From Pantoea deleyi (GTDB taxonomy: Bacteria > Pseudomonadota > Gammaproteobacteria > Enterobacterales > Enterobacteriaceae): 64,000 nt of DNA. Positions 1 to 8,456 of this stretch are shown here, piece by piece. Position 1 is the stretch's first letter; each line of letters starts with the position of its first letter. The notes beneath the pieces are model-generated. The model was given only the letters and a program-made list of their open reading frames with translations, ran no database searches and was not told where the DNA came from. The position numbers and the translations under genes were made by a program. The stretch lies in the NCBI RefSeq assembly GCF_022647325.1, contig NZ_CP071405.1:1674001-1738000 (forward strand), given 5' to 3'.

Positions 1-75
1 AACCGGCGATTTATGCGCCTCTCTCTGCGGGAATCTTCACCATTTTGCGGCCCGGATCCGCGATACAGAGAAGAG

Positions 76-119
76 CGGGGTGATGGCCACGGCACGCCTG
101 CCGGCCCGGTATCACCCCG
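76..119 (-). terminator. GC-rich inverted repeat downstream of msrA
   Basis: Arms CGGGGTGAT (76-84) and ATCACCCCG (111-119) are perfectly complementary around a GC-rich middle. The structure lies just beyond the msrA stop on its strand, so it may end that transcript, but there is no clean U-tract. I see nothing else in bases 1-124. Confidence 0.35.
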
Positions 120-124
120 GCTAA

Positions 125-658
125 TCAACTTTTCACGCGGTTAGCGAAACTTTTACGCAGTTTCTGCAGCTTGGGCGGGATCACCGCCATGCAGTAGCCG
201 TTGCGCTGACCGGCGCCTTCCCAGTAATCCTGGTGATAGGCTTCCGCCGGATACCACTCTTTCAGCGGCTCAATGGTAGTCACTACCGGCACGTCATGGT
301 CCGCCTGAGCGCGAGCAATGGCGGCGCGCGCTTCCGCTTCCTGTTCCGCATTGGCCGGGAAAATCGCCGAGCGGTATTGCGTGCCGATGTCGTTACCCTG
401 ACGGTTAAGCTGCGTCGGATCATGCGTAACGAAGCTGATATCCAGCAGATCGCCGAAGCTCACTTTCTCCGGATCAAAGCCAATGCGAATCGCTTCGGCA
501 TGACCGGTGGCGCCGCTGCAGACCTGCTCATAGGTAGGGTTTGGCCGGGCGCCGCCGGTATAACCACTTTCCACCGACTCCACGCCGATCACATCTTTAA
601 ATACTGCCTCGGTGCACCAGAAACAGCCACCTGCGATCACTGCATATTCGATTGCCAT
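125..658 (-). CDS. msrA: Peptide methionine sulfoxide reductase A
   Basis: MsrA reduces the S epimer of methionine sulfoxide in oxidised cytoplasmic proteins, recycled by thioredoxin. The 177-residue product carries the family motif GCFWC at residues 11-15, with Cys12 the expected nucleophile. A YHQDYW segment follows, and RNGYC near residue 156 supplies a resolving cysteine. It is shorter than the E. coli enzyme (about 212 residues) because it lacks the N-terminal extension, which is common for the short form. It lies 59 bp downstream of a flavin reductase-like gene on the same strand, so the two may be co-transcribed in oxidative defence; that link is inference. Confidence 0.95.
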   Translation of the reverse strand: MAIEYAVIAGGCFWCTEAVFKDVIGVESVESGYTGGARPNPTYEQVCSGATGHAEAIRIGFDPEKVSFGDLLDISFVTHDPTQLNRQGNDIGTQYRSAIFPANAEQEAEARAAIARAQADHDVPVVTTIEPLKEWYPAEAYHQDYWEGAGQRNGYCMAVIPPKLQKLRKSFANRVKS

Positions 659-717
659 AATTATTTACTCCTGTCAGGTCGAAAGAGTTGAATGGGGACG
701 GAATGGGGGGCTTTCAA

Positions 718-1284
718 CTACAACAGCATCTCAGGTTTAAAATCACCGCTCTTATCCAGCATTTTATCGCCCATCACGCTGAACCGCCCTTCGCCGGTGT
801 AGTGCAGGGTCGCGGGATACTCCGGCTGTTCAGCGACATGCGCCTTCACGATTTCAAATATAAACAGGTTATAGCGGGCCACCATTGCATCGTCATAGAG
901 CTGACATTCGAAGCTGGCAAAACATTCAGCAATCATCGGCGCGCCCACGACCTGGGCCGGTTCCGGTGTCAGGTTAAAGGCGCTGAATTTATCGAGCTGA
1001 TCGCCGTGGCTGTTGCCGATACCGACCACTTCGTCAATCAGCGAGGCGGAGGGGATGTTCAGGACGCACTGACCGCTCTGGCGGATCAGTTCATGGCTGT
1101 GGTTCATGCCCGCGATCATGCAGCCGACAAGGGAGGGTGAAAACTCCAGCACGGTGTGCCAGCCGAGGGTCATGATGTCGTGGTGATCCTGATACTGCGA
1201 ACTCAGCAGCAGCACCGGACCGGGTTCCAGATATTTGCGGGCTTTACTGACCGGAAAAGCATATTTGTGCATGCGCGGGCTCAT
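718..1284 (-). CDS. Flavin reductase-like (flavoredoxin family) protein
   Basis: A 188-residue protein of the FMN-binding split-barrel/flavin reductase-like family. Recognisable segments are the PVLLLSSQ strand, MTLGWHTVLEFSP, the VGCMIAGMNHSHEL region and the QCVLNIPSASL block, which in family members build the FMN site. These proteins bind FMN and transfer electrons or act in NAD(P)H:FMN reduction. The physiological partner cannot be told from sequence. No signal peptide or membrane segment is visible. It sits upstream of msrA on the same strand, consistent with a redox role. The family call is good; the exact reaction is open. Confidence 0.8.
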   Translation of the reverse strand: MSPRMHKYAFPVSKARKYLEPGPVLLLSSQYQDHHDIMTLGWHTVLEFSPSLVGCMIAGMNHSHELIRQSGQCVLNIPSASLIDEVVGIGNSHGDQLDKFSAFNLTPEPAQVVGAPMIAECFASFECQLYDDAMVARYNLFIFEIVKAHVAEQPEYPATLHYTGEGRFSVMGDKMLDKSGDFKPEMLL

Positions 1285-1399
1285 GGCGTCACTCCGTCAA
1301 GGGAACGTAGCCATTAAGTGTAGAGCACGCTGAGCATGCAGCGGGCGGGTGGCGGCCCGGCCGCGCGGTTTACCACAATTTTTGCGGCAGTATCGCGAG

Positions 1400-1416
1400 C
1401 TTAAGGTTTCCTTAAT
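1400..1416 (+). promoter_or_regulatory. PmrA (BasR) box of the small membrane-peptide gene
   Basis: CTTAAG-GTTTC-CTTAAT is a perfect match to the PmrA direct-repeat consensus (YTTAAK-N5-YTTAAK). A GATACT -10-like hexamer follows at 1427-1432. The gene at 1458 starts about 20 bp after the expected transcription start. The box closely resembles the one in front of eptA at 4987-5003. Confidence 0.85.
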
Positions 1417-1457
1417 ATGCAGTCGCGATACTGCCTGCTCCAACTGAGGAGGATGCT

Positions 1458-1577
1458 ATGAAAACTGTTTCTGCTGACCTGCCTGTTACCACCCCGCGTC
1501 CGGTCAGCGAATATGCTGCACTGCTGATTGCCGCCGCGACGGTCGTTCTGTTTCTCTCGGCCTGGTTCAGCGCTTAA
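1458..1577 (+). CDS. 39-residue single-span membrane peptide, PmrR-like candidate
   Basis: An ATG with a GAGGAGG ribosome-binding site 5 bases upstream opens a 39-codon frame. The product has a polar, proline-containing N-terminus (residues 1-18) and one hydrophobic segment (about 19-38) ending in AWFSA, consistent with an inner-membrane peptide. A perfect PmrA box lies about 45 bp upstream, and the gene converges on pmrB with a 4-bp overlap. In Salmonella and E. coli the PmrA-activated peptide PmrR (about 29 residues, single span) inhibits the lipid A phosphotransferase LpxT. Architecture, control and locus suggest an equivalent, but I recall only weak sequence likeness at the C-terminus, so orthology is inference. 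There is no terminator before it runs into pmrB antisense. Confidence 0.7.
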   Translation: MKTVSADLPVTTPRPVSEYAALLIAAATVVLFLSAWFSA

Positions 1578-2632
1578 AACCGGACCACTGCCCGACAGCC
1601 GCTTTGATCGCGACGGTTCTCTAAGAAAAACTGAAAGCGGTGTAACTGGACGATGCGGCTGACGATGCTCAGCCCGAGTCCGATCCCGCCATAGCGGCTA
1701 TCCATCCGGATGAAGGCCTTACTCAGCTCGCCACTTTTACTCTCATCGATTCCCGGTCCCTGATCTTCCACCACCATCATTGGCTGCGGTGAGGCGAGCA
1801 GATGCACACTGATGGTGCTGTTCTCCGGGCTGTAACGATGGGCGTTCTCCACCAGATTCCGCAGCAGCATCTTCAGCAGTGTCGCATCACCGCGGACAAA
1901 CTGCTCCTGCGGCAGGTCGAACAGCAGCGTCTGCTTGTGCGCCTCCAGCATGATGCTCAGCTCCGCCTCCATCGGCAGAATCACATCTTCAATCAGTCCC
2001 ACGTTCTGATAGGTGCCGGAGGTAAAGGACTGTCCCGCGCGCGCCAGACTTAGCAGCTGCGACACGCTGTGGGTCATCTGATCCAGCCGCTGAACCAGCG
2101 GCTGAACTTTGACATCGCTGTGACGTTCGATTAACTCCAGATGCAGGCGCAGACCGGCCAGCGGCGTGCGCAACTCGTGCGCCACATCGGCGGTAAAGAG
2201 GCGCTCACGCTCCAGGCTGCTGTTCAGACGGGCCACCAGCTGGTTGATTGCCTGGGTAACCGCGTCGATCTCATGTACCTGGCTGTGGCAGGCCACCGGG
2301 TCGAGATTCTCTTCGCTGCGGCTTTCCAGTTCTCTCTGCAGGCGATAAAGCGGCCGGGTGATCCATTTCACCGCCTGATAGCAGAGCAGCAGGGTCAGGG
2401 TGATCATCACCAGACTCGGCACCGCCAGGCTGGCCACGGCTTCGCGGACTTCGCGCTCGACGTTGCTGTCCATATTGCGTTTCTGCAGATGCGCTTCCAC
2501 CAGAAACTGAATCTGCTCTTTACTCTCGTGCCAGAGCCAGACCACGCTGATCACCTGGAAAACCAGCAGGATCAGGCCAATGGTCAGGATAAGGCGAAAG
2601 CGCATACTGCGATGATCGAAACGTTTTATCAT
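1574..2632 (-). CDS. pmrB: Sensor histidine kinase PmrB (BasS)
   Basis: Inner-membrane kinase of the PmrAB system, which senses Fe(III), Al(III) and mild acid. The 352-residue protein has TM1 (about 13-34), a short periplasmic loop (35-70), TM2 (71-90), a HAMP region, the phospho-acceptor motif AHELRTPL (His152) and an ATPase domain with N-box [15 protein letters not shown] and GLGLSI. The loop holds two ExxE motifs, ESKE (36-39) and EVRE (61-64). As I recall, Glu36, 37, 61 and 64 bind Fe(III) in Salmonella PmrB, so iron sensing is likely kept. Its ATG overlaps the pmrA stop (ATGA). Its 3' end overlaps the convergent peptide gene by 4 bp. Confidence 0.95.
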   Translation of the reverse strand: MIKRFDHRSMRFRLILTIGLILLVFQVISVVWLWHESKEQIQFLVEAHLQKRNMDSNVEREVREAVASLAVPSLVMITLTLLLCYQAVKWITRPLYRLQRELESRSEENLDPVACHSQVHEIDAVTQAINQLVARLNSSLERERLFTADVAHELRTPLAGLRLHLELIERHSDVKVQPLVQRLDQMTHSVSQLLSLARAGQSFTSGTYQNVGLIEDVILPMEAELSIMLEAHKQTLLFDLPQEQFVRGDATLLKMLLRNLVENAHRYSPENSTISVHLLASPQPMMVVEDQGPGIDESKSGELSKAFIRMDSRYGGIGLGLSIVSRIVQLHRFQFFLENRRDQSGCRAVVRF

Positions 2633-3309
2633 GGTGCCTCGCGAAGGCCGTCCTGCGTGACCAGCGCATACCCAAAGCCGCGCACGGTGCGGATGGCGCT
2701 TTTGCCAATCTTGTCGCGCAGATTATGGATATGCACTTCCAGCGTATTGGTCGAGGGTTCGGTTTCCCAGTTGTAGATATCCTGGTAGAGAATTTCGCGG
2801 TGAACCGGATTGCCGGCCTTGAGCATCAGCCGCGACAGAATCGCGAACTCTTTGGGTGTCAGGTCCAGCAGCACGTCGCTGAGGGAGATCTGACGGTGGG
2901 TCATATCCAGCGCCAGCGCGCCCACTCTTACCTGGGTATCACCCTGATTGACATTGCGGCGGATCAGAGCACGGATCCGCGCCAGCAGCTCATCCAGCGA
3001 GAACGGCTTAATCAGATAGTCATCAGCACCGGCGTCAAGCCCGGCAATGCGCTCGCTGATGGTGTCGCGCGCGGTCAGGATCAGCACCGGCGTCATCTTC
3101 TTCTGCCGCCGCAGGCGGATCAGGAAATGGAGGCCATCCTCGTCCGGCAGACCCAGATCCAGTACCACCAGACTGTAGAGCCCGCTGGCAAAGTGCGCCT
3201 CGGCATCGCGCACCCGCGACACGCCGTCGCAGACATAGCCTTCACCTTCCAGCGCCAGCATCAGCCCCTGCAGCAGCAGGGCGTCATCTTCAACAATCAG
3301 TATCTTCAT
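2629..3309 (-). CDS. pmrA: Response regulator PmrA (BasR)
   Basis: OmpR/PhoB-type activator of lipid A modification genes. The receiver domain starts MKILIVEDD and has the acidic pair at 8-9, the phosphorylation site Asp51 and the conserved Lys in IKPFS. The C-terminal winged helix includes LTPKEFAIL and the recognition-helix region ending VRGFGYAL. I chose the internal ATG (226 residues) over an upstream in-frame start because the protein then begins at MKILIVEDD and the start overlaps the eptA stop as TAATG. It lies between eptA and pmrB in one operon. It should bind the two PmrA boxes at 1400-1416 and 4987-5003. Confidence 0.95.
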   Translation of the reverse strand: MKILIVEDDALLLQGLMLALEGEGYVCDGVSRVRDAEAHFASGLYSLVVLDLGLPDEDGLHFLIRLRRQKKMTPVLILTARDTISERIAGLDAGADDYLIKPFSLDELLARIRALIRRNVNQGDTQVRVGALALDMTHRQISLSDVLLDLTPKEFAILSRLMLKAGNPVHREILYQDIYNWETEPSTNTLEVHIHNLRDKIGKSAIRTVRGFGYALVTQDGLREAP

Positions 3310-4937
3310 TAAGGTTGGCTCCGACACGATGTCAAAATATCATCCGCAGGCACATATTCGTGAGTTGCGGTGCCGGTTAATCCCAGCAGGGTGGAGAACA
3401 GATTATCCTGAGAGAAATCGTCTGTCGCGGCCAGTTTAGTCAGGCAGCTGCGGTTAACCGCAAAACGTTGCTGATAATCCTGTGACAGCCAGAGCAGCAG
3501 CGGGACATGTTTCTGCGTGTCCGGGGCGATAGCGTAGGGCAGGCCATGCAGATAGGCGCCATTTTCGCCCAGCGACTCCCCGTGATCAGAAAGATAGACC
3601 AGGCTGGTGGTAAAGCGATCCTGATGCGCGCGCAGGATGCCGATGGCCTTATCCACAATGTGATCCACATTCAGTATCGTATTGTCGTAGGTGTTAATCA
3701 GCTGCTGTTGCGAGCAGTCCTGGATCTGATTGGTGTCACAGGTCGGCGCAAACTGACGCAGCTGTGGCGGATAGCGATGGCTGTAGGTCGGTCCGTGGCT
3801 GCCAATCGTATGCAGGACGATCACCGCGTTGCCTTTCAGCTGGCTGATGTACGCATCCAGACCATGGAACAGAACGTCGTCATAACATTCGCCGTCGATG
3901 CACATGCCGGGCAGGTTCAGGCTGGTCATATCCTGATGCGGAACCCGATCGCAGGCACCTTTACAGCTCCCGTCATTCTCATTCCACAACACGCTGATCC
4001 CGGCGCGCTGAATCACATCCAGCAGCCCCTCCTGATGAGCGGCCAGCACGTCGTCGTAGTGGGCGCGCGGCATGTTGGAGAACATGCAGGGCACCGACAC
4101 TGCGGTCGCCGTACCGCAGGAGGTGGTGTGCGCGAAGTAGATCACATCATCTTTCGCCAGCAGGGGATTGGTCAGCCGCGCATAGCCGCCCAGCGAGAAG
4201 TTCTGCGCGCGCGAGGTTTCGCCCAGCACCAGAATGGTGAGCTGGGGTTTACCGGTGCGGTGATCGGGCAGCAGATGCGCATCTTCCCCGATGCGCACCA
4301 GCGGCACGTTCTGCAGCTCCTGATGCTTATACCAGGAGAGCGTCGCGGCGATGCTGTTGGACGGACTCAGCGCTTTCACCAGTTCACGGTTGTTGCGGAA
4401 CAGCGATGCGTAATCTTTATAGAAGAGCAGGGCGACCAGCACGATCAGCGCGGCCGAGAGGATCAGGCTGAGCAGGCGTGCCAGCACGCCGCGCCACTGC
4501 TGCCGTTTCACCCGAGGCCAGAACATCAGCAACGCCATCAGCACGCCTGAGGTCAGCAGGGTAAATATCAGCTGCGGCGTGATCAGCGCAAAGGTTTCTG
4601 AGGCGGTGGTGTCCATCATATTGGTGATCATCGAGCGGTCGATCACGATGTGATAGGTCTGAATAAAGAACTGCGCCGAGGCGGAGACCAGGATAAACAG
4701 CGCGGCCAGCAGCCTGTCCAGCCAGAGAAACGAGGCCAGGGTCAGCACAATATTAATGACGCTGAAGGCGACCAGCGGCATCGATAAAAATACCAGCGTG
4801 GTGTGGAGGCTATCCAGCGGCATCACCGCCAGCACCTGCCGGTAATAGGCAATATTCAGAAAGAGTGCAATGTAGAGCGCAGCGAGGATCAGCAAGCTGA
4901 GGCGGCTAATCAGCGGCCTTTTAAGGGTAAACGCCAT
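3309..4937 (-). CDS. eptA: Lipid A phosphoethanolamine transferase EptA (PmrC)
   Basis: EptA moves phosphoethanolamine from phosphatidylethanolamine to lipid A phosphate on the periplasmic face of the inner membrane, lowering negative charge and polymyxin binding. The 542-residue protein has about five N-terminal membrane spans (residues 10-180) and a periplasmic sulfatase-like domain. The nucleophile is Thr in [10 protein letters not shown]. Zinc-site segments are the [10 protein letters not shown] stretch and the HGLPYAIAP region. Paired cysteines occur in [19 protein letters not shown] and CIDGEC, as in the family. It is first gene of eptA-pmrA-pmrB, directly behind a PmrA box, so the operon should be PmrA-autoregulated. 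Confidence 0.94.
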   Translation of the reverse strand: MAFTLKRPLISRLSLLILAALYIALFLNIAYYRQVLAVMPLDSLHTTLVFLSMPLVAFSVINIVLTLASFLWLDRLLAALFILVSASAQFFIQTYHIVIDRSMITNMMDTTASETFALITPQLIFTLLTSGVLMALLMFWPRVKRQQWRGVLARLLSLILSAALIVLVALLFYKDYASLFRNNRELVKALSPSNSIAATLSWYKHQELQNVPLVRIGEDAHLLPDHRTGKPQLTILVLGETSRAQNFSLGGYARLTNPLLAKDDVIYFAHTTSCGTATAVSVPCMFSNMPRAHYDDVLAAHQEGLLDVIQRAGISVLWNENDGSCKGACDRVPHQDMTSLNLPGMCIDGECYDDVLFHGLDAYISQLKGNAVIVLHTIGSHGPTYSHRYPPQLRQFAPTCDTNQIQDCSQQQLINTYDNTILNVDHIVDKAIGILRAHQDRFTTSLVYLSDHGESLGENGAYLHGLPYAIAPDTQKHVPLLLWLSQDYQQRFAVNRSCLTKLAATDDFSQDNLFSTLLGLTGTATHEYVPADDILTSCRSQP

Positions 4938-4986
4938 GTGAGCAGAAACCAGAGTAATAAAAGTGTCACGAGAGTGCGCTTTCTAG

Positions 4987-5003
4987 ATTAGGAATACCTT
5001 AAG
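4987..5003 (-). promoter_or_regulatory. PmrA box of the eptA-pmrAB operon
   Basis: Read on the minus strand: CTTAAG-GTATT-CCTAAT, one mismatch from YTTAAK-N5-YTTAAK, about 50 bp ahead of the eptA ATG. A third CTTAAG lies at 5007-5012 with only 3 bp spacing and may be an accessory half-site. Confidence 0.75.
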
Positions 5004-5012
5004 ACGCTTAAG

Positions 5013-5388
5013 GTTGGATAGCGGCCAGCTGTCTCCTGTGCTGAACAGGCCGGATCCCAGTCACGCCTGGCGCGGAACTGCCCCTGCCATCCGGAGAGCC
5101 ACACGCTGACGGGGCGCTTTTCTGCTTATTTAAACGCAGCGGCTGGCATGAAAACTGCATATTTCTGGCGTAACCCCTATTAATGACTACACTTAATGCG
5201 AAGGTGTTCTCAGGTAGCCAGTATTGTCAGCAACGCGTTTGCACGTTTGAGGAGAGTGACCTATCGAATCACCCTGTTTTACCCCTCAATCACCGCCTTT
5301 CAGAATTTCCCGCTTGCTGACCTGACTGCGTCAGGACATTCTTGTTTTAACTCAATGTTTTATTCAATACGATTTCAGGAGAAGTGAC
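5013..5388. other. Intergenic region between eptA and otsB
   Basis: Divergent spacer of about 450 bp in total between the start codons. The left side carries the PmrA box. The right side has a sigma-S-like -10 (5187-5196) and the otsB leader. The GC-rich part (5040-5125) holds partly complementary GCCCC and GGGGC arms followed by GCTTTTCTG, which might end a short transcript, but the loop is large. A 63-codon frame at 5196-5387 has no ribosome-binding site and I do not call it. Confidence 0.5.
5187..5196 (+). promoter_or_regulatory. Sigma-S-type -10 element upstream of otsBA
   Basis: CTACACTTAA matches the extended sigma-S -10 consensus CTAYRCTTAA at every position. It implies a start near 5203 and a leader of about 185 nt before the otsB GTG. 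otsBA is sigma-S controlled in E. coli, which fits. The long leader is unusual, and a closer second promoter cannot be excluded. Confidence 0.6.
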
Positions 5389-6177
5389 GTGAATCAGGTG
5401 GCAGACCCCCATGCCAGTTACCCGACATTAACAAACGGACAGTACGCCTTCTTTTTTGATGTCGATGGCACGCTGGCAGCAATCCAGTCCCGTCCCGAAG
5501 CGGTCTTTATTCCTGAGCAGGTTATCGCCCAACTCCAGCAGCTCTCTGCCCACTCGCAGGGCGCACTTGCACTGGTTTCCGGCAGACCCATTGAACAACT
5601 CGATGCGCTGGCCGCCCCCCTGAAGGGGCCGGCGGCGGGCGTGCATGGTGCAGAACGCCGTGACGCAGAAGGGCACCTGCAGCGTATCAGCCTGCCGGCT
5701 GAGGTCGAGCAGGCGCTCAGAAGCGAACTGCAGGAGGCGATGGATGCCTGGCCGGGCACCCAGCTGGAAGTCAAAGGCATGGCGTTTGCCCTTCACTATC
5801 GCCAGGCGATGCAGCACGAGCAGGATGTGCTGCGTCTGGCTGAACAGTCTGTCAGACGTTTTCCGGGGCTGGCGCTCCAGCCGGGAAAATGTGTGGTAGA
5901 GATTAAACCGCAAGGTATCGATAAAGGCGCTGCCATCAGCGACTTTATGCAGCAGCCCCCGTTTGCCGGACGGACGCCGGTCTTTATCGGCGACGATCTG
6001 ACAGACGAGAAGGGCTTTGCCGCCGTGAACGCCGCGCAGGGCATCTCCATAAAAGTAGGTGAAGGTGCCACAGAGGCGAACTTCCGGCTTGAGGATGTGA
6101 ATGCAGTTTACGGCTGGCTGGAAAAAATATTATTACTATCAGAACAAGACAACGTCGGTAAGGAGTTTAGGTTATGA
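5389..6177 (+). CDS. otsB: Trehalose-6-phosphate phosphatase
   Basis: OtsB removes phosphate from trehalose 6-phosphate to give the osmoprotectant trehalose. It is a cytoplasmic HAD-superfamily enzyme of 262 residues, the usual length. Motif I is FFFDVDGTLAAI, with the first Asp as nucleophile. Motif II is the SGRP stretch, and the motif IV acidic cluster is GDDLTDEKGF. The start is GTG with AGGAGAAG about 5 bases upstream. It overlaps otsA as ATGA, so the two are translationally coupled in the family-typical BA order. A sigma-S-like promoter lies upstream, consistent with induction by osmotic stress and stationary phase. Confidence 0.95.
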   Translation: MNQVADPHASYPTLTNGQYAFFFDVDGTLAAIQSRPEAVFIPEQVIAQLQQLSAHSQGALALVSGRPIEQLDALAAPLKGPAAGVHGAERRDAEGHLQRISLPAEVEQALRSELQEAMDAWPGTQLEVKGMAFALHYRQAMQHEQDVLRLAEQSVRRFPGLALQPGKCVVEIKPQGIDKGAAISDFMQQPPFAGRTPVFIGDDLTDEKGFAAVNAAQGISIKVGEGATEANFRLEDVNAVYGWLEKILLLSEQDNVGKEFRL

Positions 6178-7610
6178 GTCGTTTAGTGGTTGTATCTAAC
6201 CGTGTCGCCATGCCAGATGGGTCTAAAACCAGCGCAGGCGGCCTGGCCGTCGGCATTCTCGATGCCCTGAAAAGCACCGGTGGATTGTGGTTTGGCTGGA
6301 ACGGTGAAATCAGCGAGTTCTCTGGCGAAGAAGAGGAAGAGGTCAGAGTCCAGGAGCATGAGGGTATCGAATATGCCTCATTCCCGCTGAACCAGAACGA
6401 TTACGATCTCTATTATTGCCAGTTTTCGAATACGGTCATCTGGCCCGCTTTCCATTATCGCCTCGATCTGGTGCAGTTCCAGCGTGAAGCCTGGGAAGGC
6501 TACTGCGACGTCAATGATGCGGTGGCGCAGCGCTTAAAACCGCTGATCAAGCCTGACGATATTGTCTGGATCCACGATTATCACTTTTTACCTTTCGCGG
6601 CCGCGCTGCGTCGCGCAGGCATCAATAACCGTATCGGTTTTTTCCTGCATATTCCGTTCCCGACACCGGAAATATTCAACGCGCTGCCGCCGCATAAAGA
6701 GCTGCTGGAGATGCTGTGCGAATATGATCTGCTGGGCTTCCAGACGGAATCGGATCGCGTGGCGTTCCTGGACAGTGTCAGCCAGCTGACACAGTTGCAG
6801 AATAAAGGCGATAAAAAGCACCGTGCCTTTGGCAATACCTTTATGACCGAGGTTTATCCGATCGGAATCGAGCCAGACAGTATTAAAGAGATGGCCGAAG
6901 GACCGCTGCCGCCAAAAATGGCCGCGATGAAGAAAGAGCTGGGCGATGCGCGCAATATTATCGCCTGCGAACGTCTCGACTATTCTAAGGGGCTGCCAGA
7001 ACGGTTCCTTGCCTATGAAGCCCTGCTGGAAAACTTCCCGCAGCACCGGGGCAAAATCCGCTACTCGCAGATTGCCCCGACTTCACGCGGCGATGTGCAG
7101 GCCTACCAGGATATCCGTCATCAGCTGGAAACCGAGGCAGGGCGCATCAATGGTAAGTACGGCACGCTGGGCTGGACGCCGCTTTACTACCTTAACCAGC
7201 ACTTCGACCGTCGCCTGCTGATGAAAATCTTCCGTCTGACCGATGTGGGTCTGGTCACGCCGCTGCGTGACGGGATGAACCTGGTGGCGAAAGAGTATGT
7301 GGCGGCGCAGGACCCGGACGATCCGGGTGTGCTGGTGCTGTCGCGCTTCGCCGGTGCGGCCAATGAGCTGACGTCAGCCTTAATCGTGAATCCTTATGAC
7401 CGCGATGAGGTGGCCGCTGCGCTGGATAAGGCGATTACGATGCCGCGTACCGAAAGGATCTCCCGCTACAACGACATGATGGCGGTACTGCGTAAGAACG
7501 ACATCACCGCCTGGCGCGAAAGCTTCCTGAAGGACCTGGAACGTATCGACCCGCGTAGCGTAGATCACAACACCGTCAACAACGTCGCGACCTTCCCGAA
7601 ACTGGCCTGA
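6174..7610 (+). CDS. otsA: Trehalose-6-phosphate synthase
   Basis: OtsA is a GT20 glycosyltransferase that joins UDP-glucose and glucose 6-phosphate to make trehalose 6-phosphate. The 478-residue product starts [11 protein letters not shown] and carries the GGLAVG loop that binds donor phosphates, the [10 protein letters not shown] motif, the [11 protein letters not shown] block, [14 protein letters not shown] and the C-terminal [14 protein letters not shown] segment. It has no regulatory or phosphatase fusion. It is coupled to otsB by a 4-bp overlap and followed directly by a strong intrinsic terminator, so otsBA is a closed two-gene operon. Confidence 0.96.
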   Translation: MSRLVVVSNRVAMPDGSKTSAGGLAVGILDALKSTGGLWFGWNGEISEFSGEEEEEVRVQEHEGIEYASFPLNQNDYDLYYCQFSNTVIWPAFHYRLDLVQFQREAWEGYCDVNDAVAQRLKPLIKPDDIVWIHDYHFLPFAAALRRAGINNRIGFFLHIPFPTPEIFNALPPHKELLEMLCEYDLLGFQTESDRVAFLDSVSQLTQLQNKGDKKHRAFGNTFMTEVYPIGIEPDSIKEMAEGPLPPKMAAMKKELGDARNIIACERLDYSKGLPERFLAYEALLENFPQHRGKIRYSQIAPTSRGDVQAYQDIRHQLETEAGRINGKYGTLGWTPLYYLNQHFDRRLLMKIFRLTDVGLVTPLRDGMNLVAKEYVAAQDPDDPGVLVLSRFAGAANELTSALIVNPYDRDEVAAALDKAITMPRTERISRYNDMMAVLRKNDITAWRESFLKDLERIDPRSVDHNTVNNVATFPKLA

Positions 7611-7622
7611 TCGGGCTGATAA

Positions 7623-7662
7623 GCGGCAGTGGTATCCTGGGATATCGCTGCCGTTTTTTTTT
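7623..7662 (+). terminator. Intrinsic terminator of otsBA
   Basis: CGGCAG (7624-7629) pairs with CTGCCG (7648-7653). An inner GGTATC/GATATC stem closes a CTGG loop, and nine T residues follow (7654-7662). Confidence 0.92.
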
Positions 7663-8288
7663 GTGCTGCCTGACACGCTCTCTGCTCTCTGACACCGCCC
7701 GCAGGGCCTCTCTCTCTGCGCCCGCGAGCCATCACATAAAATGGCCCGATTCCTGCAACGCTCTTTGTCCTTCTCTGTCAGGCCGCGGCAGGCCGCTTTC
7801 TTTAGCTTTATTACTCAAGTTTTGCGCCGGGCTGCCGATAGAGTCATAGGCGAAGCTTAACCTGTTGTTAATTCATTCGTATTTCTTATATAAACTCTTG
7901 TTACATTGGGTGCTGGAGCCTTAACGCTCTGCTGCAATTGTTAACATCAGGTTGCCTTAAACCCGGCATACTGCCGCTAAGACCTTAACGCTTTCATTAC
8001 TCACCCTGTGCAACTCTCCCCATAAGTAACTAATTTAACTGCAAATAACCACCCCTATGTTTAGCATAAAATGCTGGTAACCCATCATTAGTTGGTTCTA
8101 AATAGGGTGATAAAACGATTAACACCCGATCTTCATTTCATCATCCTCAAAGCCTCGAATAGCGATGCATTTACCCCCTATTAAACCTTTCTCAGGACAA
8201 ATTGGACTTAAAAGTCGTGATTTTTGCTCAAAAAATGACCAGAAGGTTAGCGATGGTAAAGGGTTGCTGAAGAAATTTGCCTTAAAAG
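7663..8288. other. Upstream part of the flhDC control region
   Basis: About 630 bp without a convincing gene, moving from GC-rich to AT-rich. It holds a sigma-28 promoter (7815-7841), a sigma-70-like pair TTGTTA/TATAAA (7865-7870 and 7889-7894, 18-bp spacer) and a small CGGCA-TAC-TGCCG hairpin near 7965-7980. A 42-codon ATG frame (8165-8293) has no clear ribosome-binding site. The AT-rich stretch 7990-8280 would suit H-NS or LysR-type regulators of motility, but no specific site is certain. Confidence 0.5.
7815..7841 (+). promoter_or_regulatory. Orphan sigma-28 (FliA) promoter upstream of flhDC
   Basis: TCAAGTTT-N11-GCCGATAG matches the FliA consensus TAAAGTTT-N11-GCCGATAA at 14 of 16 positions with exact spacing. 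Transcription would start near 7848 towards flhD, about 765 bp away. No gene lies immediately downstream, so the product could be a small RNA or a long feedback transcript into flhDC. Confidence 0.65.
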
Positions 8289-8304
8289 TGTGATCTGCGT
8301 CACA
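8289..8304 (+). promoter_or_regulatory. CRP site of flhDC
   Basis: TGTGA-TCTGCG-TCACA has two perfect CRP half-sites. Its centre (8296.5) lies about 70 bp before the inferred flhDC start, the same distance as the activating CRP site of E. coli flhDC. Confidence 0.9.
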
Positions 8305-8353
8305 CTTTATCCAAAATTCCCTCTGGCTGTCGTTGTATGTCGAAAACAGACGA

Positions 8354-8359
8354 TATAGA
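8354..8359 (+). promoter_or_regulatory. flhDC -10 element
   Basis: TATAGA in GATATAGAT gives a predicted start near 8366, set between the CRP site upstream and the RcsAB box downstream as in E. coli. The resulting leader is about 245 nt. Confidence 0.65.
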
Positions 8360-8371
8360 TTTGCGTTGTTT

Positions 8372-8385
8372 TCGGATTAGTCCTA
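8372..8385 (-). promoter_or_regulatory. RcsAB box of flhDC
   Basis: On the minus strand TAGGACTAATCCGA fits the RcsAB consensus TRVGAAWAWTSYGA at 13 of 14 positions. It lies just downstream of the inferred transcription start, as the repressing RcsAB box does in E. coli and Erwinia flhDC. Envelope stress should therefore shut off flagella. Confidence 0.8.
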
Positions 8386-8456
8386 AAAAACCTAAGAAGA
8401 CATCACGGAAGCTGTCTGAAACTCGAAAATAAAATGGCATGGATTTTTGACCTTTG

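Noticed and set aside
5196..5387. 63-codon frame between the sigma-S -10 and otsB
   Set aside because: It starts at the base where the -10 ends, has no ribosome-binding site and has an atypical composition.
7661..7849. 62-codon frame after the otsA terminator
   Set aside because: It starts within the terminator T-run region, lacks a ribosome-binding site and contains the sigma-28 promoter.
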